From positions 1 to 37,970 of the forward strand of contig JBBAAG010000023.1 of NCBI GenBank assembly GCA_041658405.1: a stretch of DNA of 37,970 nt. Direction: 5' to 3'. Below are positions 32,783 to 37,970 of this stretch, piece by piece. This DNA comes from Elusimicrobiota bacterium (GTDB lineage: Bacteria > Elusimicrobiota > UBA5214 > JBBAAG01). Position 1 is the stretch's first letter. Every line of letters begins with the position of its first letter. The translations under genes and the position numbers were made by a program. The notes under the pieces are model-generated. The model saw nothing but the letters and a program-made list of their open reading frames with translations, ran no database searches and was not told the origin of the DNA.

Positions 32783-34309
32783 CTACACCGCAGTGGTTTC
32801 CTTATCCGTCACAACCTCTTCTATACGTTTCAGGCCATTACGGTTAAGTACTATGCGGTATCTCTCGTAAGTTGTTTGATCATTTGATGAGTATTTGATT
32901 ATCATATTAATATGATACACTCGTTCGCCATAAACTTTTTTGTATAGCTCTTTTTCATCAGGTAAATACAACGATTTTTCAGGGTTGTCCATCTTGAATA
33001 AAAATCGCCATACATTGAACCTCATGATATCGTTTATTCCTTCAATATTATAACTATGATGCAGGTTTTTGAACATTTCGGAATAGATTGTAATTTCTTT
33101 ACGATACATTATCAACTGTTCACCAAACCAGCCGTTATCAATCCCTGTAATGTGATCTCGGTTACGGAGCTTCATAATCGCCGGAGGAGCTTTTGATTCA
33201 TTTACAAAATCAAAACTTTCACGGCACACACCGATTTTATTCACCGGATCACTGTAAATACTGGTTTTGTGGTCGTAAAAAAAATGTTCTATTTTGCCCA
33301 TAAAGTATTGACGCAATAATTCTTTGATCCGGTCTTTAAACATATAACTGATTACGAGAACAACAAAAAAAGTGGTTGATAAATTACCGCCGTACTGCAT
33401 CTGTGTCCAAAATGCTGCGCCTGTAGCAAATATCATTGATATTCCCGCAGCTATTCCAAAGATAATTTGTTCTACCAACTTCCCCTCTTTTTCTGTACGT
33501 ATATCAAGAAACAATATGCTTTCCATATACTTTTTAAAAACGCTGCGGCGGTATAGCGTTTCTTCGTTCTCTACGGAACTACCAGGAACAGAGGGATACC
33601 GTTTTTCTTTGCGGTATTTATGTTCAGTATTAACAAATTCAAGTAGTTCTTTACCATAAAGGCTTACTTTATTCCCACCCTTGTCTTTTATTATACGCAT
33701 CAGCCAGTAACTATAATTTTCTACAAGATGGCTTATATATTCATCTCCAAAAAGATACACCGCAAACTTTTTGGATTCCACTGTAGGTACACTGAGTTCA
33801 TGAACAAGTTCACGGTAATCCACCAACAACTTTTTCACGCATGTAAGGTATTGTTTAATTAGGTGGTCACAACAATCGTCATCGGATGTATTTTTGATAT
33901 ATTCTACGTGGTCCCGTAAAGAACTTTTCAGGATAGAACTAAACATTTTTATGTGGTACTCATATTTTTCAATAGTAACTTTATCTTTGTTCTTCACCAT
34001 CGCAGTAATCGCATTTTTTAATTTACCAAATGGGCTATCCGCGCCGGTATCTATATCTTTTAATAAAACAGTTGGTGTTTTGAACCGTATATAACTTTTG
34101 AGGTCTGAATAAAAATCTTCCTTTTTATAGTTACCTTTACCTATATCCAAACTTGTCGGGAGGAATATATAAGTTTCTATATTATAAACAGTTTTTTCCT
34201 TGCTGGTATCTAGCTTGTAGTCAAGTTTTATCTCAAACTGGTTCTTGTCATGTACTGAAATCATTTCTTCTAACATAAATAATATTTTGCCTTTACTTTT
34301 AAAATACAT
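32783..34309 (-). CDS. Unrecognised protein with two central membrane segments
   Basis: I do not recognise this protein. I chose the ATG at 34309 (508 residues) because AGGA lies 4 bases before it; a TTG at 34312 would leave almost no spacing, and a later ATG 11 codons on lacks a ribosome site. Residues about 1-275 are charged, soluble and mixed alpha/beta. Two hydrophobic segments lie at about 280-302 and 307-325 (FGIAAGISMIFATGAAFW and TTFFVVLVISYMF). Residues about 330-508 are soluble and rich in Lys, Glu and Tyr. With no signal peptide, both soluble parts probably face the cytoplasm. It has its own promoter and is divergent from the receiver-domain gene. Confidence 0.75.
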   Translation of the reverse strand: MYFKSKGKILFMLEEMISVHDKNQFEIKLDYKLDTSKEKTVYNIETYIFLPTSLDIGKGNYKKEDFYSDLKSYIRFKTPTVLLKDIDTGADSPFGKLKNAITAMVKNKDKVTIEKYEYHIKMFSSILKSSLRDHVEYIKNTSDDDCCDHLIKQYLTCVKKLLVDYRELVHELSVPTVESKKFAVYLFGDEYISHLVENYSYWLMRIIKDKGGNKVSLYGKELLEFVNTEHKYRKEKRYPSVPGSSVENEETLYRRSVFKKYMESILFLDIRTEKEGKLVEQIIFGIAAGISMIFATGAAFWTQMQYGGNLSTTFFVVLVISYMFKDRIKELLRQYFMGKIEHFFYDHKTSIYSDPVNKIGVCRESFDFVNESKAPPAIMKLRNRDHITGIDNGWFGEQLIMYRKEITIYSEMFKNLHHSYNIEGINDIMRFNVWRFLFKMDNPEKSLYLPDEKELYKKVYGERVYHINMIIKYSSNDQTTYERYRIVLNRNGLKRIEEVVTDKETTAV

Positions 34310-34330
34310 CAATTCCTGGTTTTCGGTATT

Positions 34331-34359
34331 ATAATATATATTATCTGCCTAATAATCAA
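34331..34359 (-). promoter_or_regulatory. Promoter of the unrecognised membrane protein gene
   Basis: On the minus strand, TTGATT (34359-34354) and TATTAT (34336-34331) are separated by 17 bases. The predicted start near 34324 gives a leader of about 15 bases, just enough for the AGGA ribosome site before the ATG at 34309. Confidence 0.55.
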
Positions 34360-34379
34360 GTATACGCTGCTGTTCGATA

Positions 34380-34402
34380 AGGAAAGTTTGTGTCACTTTC
34401 CT
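34380..34402. other. Perfect hairpin between divergent promoters
   Basis: AGGAAAGT (34380-34387) and ACTTTCCT (34395-34402) form an 8-base perfect stem with a 7-base loop. It lies between the two divergent promoters (34331-34359 and 34421-34449), so it is probably not transcribed from either. A protein-binding site is more likely than a terminator. Confidence 0.5.
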
Positions 34403-34420
34403 CTTTTGCTGTTGTACGTG

Positions 34421-34449
34421 TTGACAATCACCTTGAAAAGGTGTATATT
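34421..34449 (+). promoter_or_regulatory. Strong promoter with a dyad in its spacer
   Basis: A perfect TTGACA (34421-34426) and TATATT (34444-34449) are separated by 17 bases. The spacer holds a perfect inverted repeat CACCTT-GAA-AAGGTG (34429-34443), placed where a repressor or a MerR-type activator could act between the two boxes. The receiver-domain ATG follows at 34493. Confidence 0.72.
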
Positions 34450-34492
34450 ATATTTTTAAATAATAACACATATAGTAGAGAAAGACGGACTA

Positions 34493-34882
34493 ATGGCAAA
34501 CATTGTAATAGCTGATGATGATGAAGAAATACTTGAATATCTCCGGACTGGGTTAGAATCTACCGGGCACTCGGTGTATTCTACATTACGCGGAAAAGAA
34601 GCGTTGCAGCTGATAAAAGACCGTACTCCTGACATAATAATACTTGATGTAATGATGCCCGACGTGGACGGCTATAGTTTGGTTATTGAACTATCAGATG
34701 ATGCGGATACCAAAAATATTCCTGTCCTGATAACCACAGCTTTATCCCCGACAAAAACGTTGTTTGACCGCTATCCTCAGGTCGTAGGTTTTTTTATGAA
34801 ACCGCTGGACATAAATATCCTTAACAAAACAATTAACACAGTGCTCGCAAAAAAGAATAACAGTAAAAACAAAAAAGGATAG
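34493..34882 (+). CDS. Stand-alone response-regulator receiver protein
   Basis: The 129-residue protein is one CheY-like receiver domain and nothing else. The acidic cluster is Asp8-Asp10 (ADDDEE). The phospho-acceptor is Asp52 in IIILDVMMPDVDGY. The switch Thr lies in PVLITTA, and the conserved Lys is near residue 103 in FFMKPLD. The tail is basic (KKNNSKNKKG). It has no DNA-binding or enzymatic output domain, so it must work by protein contact, as CheY or Spo0F do. No histidine kinase is nearby. It is followed 7 bases on by the HNH gene, so the two are probably co-transcribed from the promoter at 34421-34449. Confidence 0.92.
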   Translation: MANIVIADDDEEILEYLRTGLESTGHSVYSTLRGKEALQLIKDRTPDIIILDVMMPDVDGYSLVIELSDDADTKNIPVLITTALSPTKTLFDRYPQVVGFFMKPLDINILNKTINTVLAKKNNSKNKKG

Positions 34883-34889
34883 GCACCCG

Positions 34890-35504
34890 ATGAGTTCAGA
34901 CGTTTTAGTGCTTAACAGAAGCCTTTATGCTATCGGCACCACAAGCTGGCAACGCGCGGTGTCATTATTGTACCTTGACCGAGCAAACGTTATTGACGAC
35001 GAGTACCGCACGTACACGTTTGACGATTGGCGGAAATTATCATCATTTGTCAATACTGCAACTGCGGCAGGGCAAAAATGGGTTCGCGCTGCGTCATACA
35101 GGATTTTAATACCTGAAGTGATAGCATTAAAGTTTTATGACCGTATAGCGATAAGTCCAATAAAATTTACACGAAAAAATATTTACGAGCATTACGGCTA
35201 CCGTTGCTGTTACTGCAATAAAAAACTTGCCCCTGCGATGCTAAACCTTGACCATGTTGTCCCAAGAAGCAGAGGCGGGAAAACGTCATGGACAAATATA
35301 GTAACTGCCTGTGTTAAATGCAACCTCAGGAAAGGCAACCGCACGCCAAAAGAAGCCGGAATGAGGATGTTGATCCAACCGACTGAACCTAAAGGACAGG
35401 GACATTTTGTTATATCCATACGAACAGCACTTAAAAAACACGCAAGCTGGCAAAAATTTGTGGATAACATATACTGGAACGTAGAGCTCGAAGAAGAAAA
35501 GTGA
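34890..35504 (+). CDS. HNH endonuclease family protein
   Basis: The 204-residue protein opens with VLVLNRSLYAIGTTSWQRAV and FDDWRKLS, the N-terminal segment of a widespread chromosomal HNH family. The nuclease domain (about residues 100-160) has YRCCYCNKKL, LDHVVPRSRGGKTSWTNIVT and ACVKCNLRKGN: two CxxC zinc pairs around the His-Asn-His core. It cleaves DNA in a metal-dependent way by family; the cellular role of this branch is unsettled and need not be restriction. No methyltransferase is near. It sits 7 bases after the receiver gene and 46 bases before aspS. Confidence 0.9.
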   Translation: MSSDVLVLNRSLYAIGTTSWQRAVSLLYLDRANVIDDEYRTYTFDDWRKLSSFVNTATAAGQKWVRAASYRILIPEVIALKFYDRIAISPIKFTRKNIYEHYGYRCCYCNKKLAPAMLNLDHVVPRSRGGKTSWTNIVTACVKCNLRKGNRTPKEAGMRMLIQPTEPKGQGHFVISIRTALKKHASWQKFVDNIYWNVELEEEK

Positions 35505-35550
35505 TACCCATCACAGAACCTTATATTTTTAGAAAGAAGTAAACTTTTTT

Positions 35551-37407
35551 ATGCCTTTTAGAACACATCATTGCGGGAAAGTTAATAAACCCTTAGTTGG
35601 AACGGTAGTAACACTTTGTGGTTGGGTACACAGTGTACGTAACCACGGCGGGGTAATTTTTATTGACCTCCGTGACCGCAGCGGTATTGTGCAAGCAGTA
35701 TTCAACCCAAAAGCAAGTACAGAAAAAGCAGCGGGGGCGGGTCAGGTCGGTGAAGCATTAAAACCGGAATACGTCCTGAAAATCTCGGGTATTGTAAACC
35801 CGCGTCCTGCAGGGACGGAGAACCCTAAACTCCCGACCGGTGAGATAGAAATTCTGGTGGAAGACGTTGAAATACTTAACCCCAGTAAAACCCCGGTATT
35901 TGAGTTATCTGATTACGTTGAAGTATCGGAAGAAGTTAGGTTACGGTACCGTTACCTCGACTTACGGAGACAAAGATTATTAAAAAATCTTAAGTTACGT
36001 AACGAAGTTTATATTGCCACACGCACATTTTTTGCGGAAAACGGCTTCCTTGAAGTTGAGACACCTTTCTTAACAAAGTCCACACCGGAAGGAGCGCGGG
36101 ACTTTCTTGTTCCCAGTAGATTACATCCGGAAAAGTTTTATGCATTACCACAATCCCCTCAGTTGTTTAAGCAAACATTGATGGTTGGCGGGCTGGAACG
36201 GTATTTTCAGATAGTACGCTGTTTCCGTGATGAAGACCTCCGGGCTGACCGGCAACCCGAATTCACGCAGGTAGACATCGAACTATCGTTTGTTGATGAA
36301 GAAGATGTTATCCGTATCTGTGAACAATACCTGTCGCAACTGTTTCAAAAAGTATCGGGGATAGAACTTAAACTGCCTTTCCCGCGAATATCTTATGCGG
36401 ATGCAATGCTGAAGTACGGGTCAGATAAGCCTGACCTGAGAATACCTATATCTATCTGCGACCTCAGTACAACGCTGAAAAACTGCGGGTTTAAAGTTTT
36501 TGCATCAGTACTAAACACCGGCGGTGCGGTACGCGCTCTAGCAGTACCAAAAGGAAGTATGTTGTCACGCCAGCAGATTGATAATTATATTGAGTATACA
36601 AAACATCTCGGTGGGAAAGGTATGGCATGGTTTAAGGTAACCGAAACCGGGATAGAATCAAATATAACAAAATTCTTTACCCCTGACGAACTCAATAATA
36701 TAAAAGGCCTGACCGATGCGAAGACAGGTGATATAATATTTGTGATCGCCGATAAACCGGCGGTTGCTGCGATGATTGCCGGTGAATTACGGCTAAAAGT
36801 ATCAGCTGACCTCAAACTCGTGGATGATACAAAACAGGAATTAAAATTTGTGTGGGTTGTAAATTTCCCGTTACTCGAATACAGCGCAGAGGACAAGCGC
36901 TGGGTAGCGAAACATCATCCTTTCACATCGGCTAACGAAGACGGTTGGAAAGTAATGGAAGATATCGCTAACGGTAAGCAAGTAACCGAGGAAGTGATTG
37001 AACAAATCCGCGCCCGCGCGTATGACATCGTGCTTAACGGCAACGAAATCGGCGGGGGCAGTATACGTATCCATCGTCCTGAACGACAGGAATTAATGTT
37101 TAAACTCCTCAAACTAACCCCTTCAGAGATTACTGAAAGGTTCGGGTTTTTGGTTGACGCGCTGTCTTATGGCGCACCGCCACATGGAGGTCTTGCGTTT
37201 GGACTTGACCGCTTAGTAGCGCTTATGTGCGGAGAAGCGTCAATACGTGATACCATAGCGTTTCCTAAAACTCAACGTGGTATTTGCCCATTAACTTCTG
37301 CACCTGATACAGTTAATACAAAGCAGTTGAAGGAATTACATATTAAAACAGATGTAATATTGAAAGAAGCTAATCCTAAACCCTCGGATATGGATAGCGG
37401 GAAGTAG
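35551..37407 (+). CDS. aspS: Aspartyl-tRNA synthetase, bacterial type
   Basis: The 618-residue protein has an N-terminal OB-fold anticodon domain (about 1-105), class II motif 1 around RYRYLDLRR, motif 2 FRDEDLRADRQPEFTQVDIE, the bacterial GAD insert (about 285-420), and motif 3 GLAFGLDRLVALM. It charges tRNA-Asp with aspartate. In the anticodon domain, RNHGGVIFIDLRDRSG has His where strict E. coli AspRS has Leu, and RPAGTENP has Gly. These match the pattern published for the Pseudomonas aeruginosa enzyme, which also charges tRNA-Asn. So this may be the non-discriminating type, needing GatCAB. Cytosolic. Ribosome site AGAAAGAAG lies upstream. Confidence 0.97.
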   Translation: MPFRTHHCGKVNKPLVGTVVTLCGWVHSVRNHGGVIFIDLRDRSGIVQAVFNPKASTEKAAGAGQVGEALKPEYVLKISGIVNPRPAGTENPKLPTGEIEILVEDVEILNPSKTPVFELSDYVEVSEEVRLRYRYLDLRRQRLLKNLKLRNEVYIATRTFFAENGFLEVETPFLTKSTPEGARDFLVPSRLHPEKFYALPQSPQLFKQTLMVGGLERYFQIVRCFRDEDLRADRQPEFTQVDIELSFVDEEDVIRICEQYLSQLFQKVSGIELKLPFPRISYADAMLKYGSDKPDLRIPISICDLSTTLKNCGFKVFASVLNTGGAVRALAVPKGSMLSRQQIDNYIEYTKHLGGKGMAWFKVTETGIESNITKFFTPDELNNIKGLTDAKTGDIIFVIADKPAVAAMIAGELRLKVSADLKLVDDTKQELKFVWVVNFPLLEYSAEDKRWVAKHHPFTSANEDGWKVMEDIANGKQVTEEVIEQIRARAYDIVLNGNEIGGGSIRIHRPERQELMFKLLKLTPSEITERFGFLVDALSYGAPPHGGLAFGLDRLVALMCGEASIRDTIAFPKTQRGICPLTSAPDTVNTKQLKELHIKTDVILKEANPKPSDMDSGK

Positions 37408-37419
37408 CACTGTTTTTCG

Positions 37420-37970
37420 ATGGTTACAAAACGTATAGAACTTTACGGGTTAGAAGAAGCGTTGTCACTCTTTGGCGAGTATGACCGTAACTTACGTTAT
37501 TTGGAAAACAAGTATGGTGTACAAATTTTTGCAAGGTCAAACATAGTGTCTATCCGCGGCAGATCAATAAAAGTTGAGAACGCATACCAGGCAATAACAG
37601 AGATGCGTGAGATGTTACGCGCTAACAAAAATATGGCAGGGTTCAAGCTTGATCCCGGTATAGAAAACAAAAGTATTATCCCCAGCAATAGCACGGCACA
37701 GAATCAATATTTAAAAAACGGTAACGGTACATCACAGTTGTCTTCAATATATGTTACCTACCGCGGAAAACCGGTTATTCCGCAGACGTTGACACAACAG
37801 TCATATACCGATAAAATTGCAGAAAATGATATCGTAATTGCCATAGGCCCCGCAGGGACCGGTAAAACCTTCCTTGCAGCAGCGATGGCGTTGGCAGCTT
37901 GGGAAAAAGGTAAGGTTGCGCGTATTATACTTACCCGGCCTGTAGTGGAAGCCGGTGAAAAACTTGGGTT
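37420..37970 (+). CDS. phoH: PhoH-family ATPase, N-terminal part (cut by window edge)
   Basis: My translation from the ATG at 37420 stays open to base 37970 (183 codons), so the C-terminal part is missing. Residues 1-70 (RIELYGLEEALSLFGEYDRN, then VQIFARSNIVSIRGR) match the small KH-like N-terminal domain of PhoH/YbeZ-type proteins. A linker then leads to NDIVIAIGPAGTGKTFLAAA with Walker A near residue 146, followed by RIILTRPVVEAGEKLG, the PhoH signature. PhoH-like proteins are ATPases linked to RNA processing with YbeY, which often follows; that gene would lie beyond the window. It starts 12 bases after aspS, so co-transcription is likely. Confidence 0.93.
   Translation, partial: MVTKRIELYGLEEALSLFGEYDRNLRYLENKYGVQIFARSNIVSIRGRSIKVENAYQAITEMREMLRANKNMAGFKLDPGIENKSIIPSNSTAQNQYLKNGNGTSQLSSIYVTYRGKPVIPQTLTQQSYTDKIAENDIVIAIGPAGTGKTFLAAAMALAAWEKGKVARIILTRPVVEAGEKLG

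Noticed and set aside
34307..34312. TTG at 34312 as the start of the unrecognised membrane protein.
   Set aside because: The AGGA ribosome site would lie only 1 base away. The ATG at 34309 has better spacing.
34380..34402. Perfect hairpin as an intrinsic terminator.
   Set aside because: It is between two divergent promoters with no gene reading into it, so a binding site is more likely.

Overview
The window reads as chromosome from a Gram-negative-type (double-membrane) bacterium of moderate to low GC. It has a TonB-dependent receptor, PorV-like and other predicted outer-membrane barrels, LPP20 and CsgG/LpoB-like periplasmic domains, and bacterial housekeeping genes (ftsH, tilS, folE, aroD, aspS, phoH). 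The mix of a PorV-like barrel with a FlgD-like / type IX-like C-terminal domain suggests a little-studied lineage (Elusimicrobiota, Firestonebacteria or a similar candidate phylum), but this is inference and no rRNA is present to test it. I saw no tRNA, rRNA, CRISPR array, insertion sequence or prophage gene.

Layout. (1) 1-7231, all minus strand: GT39-type glycosyltransferase, membrane PHP-domain protein, tilS, ftsH, folE, and the start of an alkaline phosphatase cut by the window edge. (2) 7417-9486, plus strand: a secreted CAP-domain protein and a small exported protein behind a good sigma70-type promoter. (3) 9492-19389, minus strand: an envelope block. A 1778-residue beta-helix surface protein with an FlgD/type IX-like C-terminus, a PorV-like barrel fused to Ig-like and CsgG/LpoB-like domains, and a TlpA-like thioredoxin form one tight operon. 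Just upstream, a separately transcribed gene carries the same CsgG/LpoB-like domain fused in the opposite order to a predicted barrel. (4) 19542-22992, plus strand: sugar isomerase/epimerase, Gfo/Idh/MocA oxidoreductase and an LPP20-type periplasmic protein. (5) 22985-25088, minus strand: aroD, a bactofilin-like membrane protein, and an RRM RNA-binding protein with a structured leader. (6) 25241-32751, minus strand: a vitamin B12 regulon. A promoter and cobalamin riboswitch precede btuF-btuC-btuD-cobO; a second cobalamin riboswitch starts directly after the cobO stop and precedes a BtuB-like receptor and a second GT39 glycosyltransferase. (7) 32783-34309: an unrecognised membrane protein, divergent from (8) 34493-37970, plus strand: orphan receiver protein, HNH endonuclease, aspS and the 5' part of phoH.

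How the parts work together. The B12 cluster forms a scavenging route: BtuB-like outer-membrane import, BtuF/BtuC/BtuD inner-membrane import, then CobO adenosylation, with two riboswitches sensing the product. No corrin-ring synthesis genes are visible here. The envelope block is the best candidate for something undescribed: a putative type IX-like cargo, a PorV-like carrier, two domain-swapped CsgG/LpoB-like proteins sharing a conserved cysteine pair, and a thiol-disulfide protein that could act on that pair.
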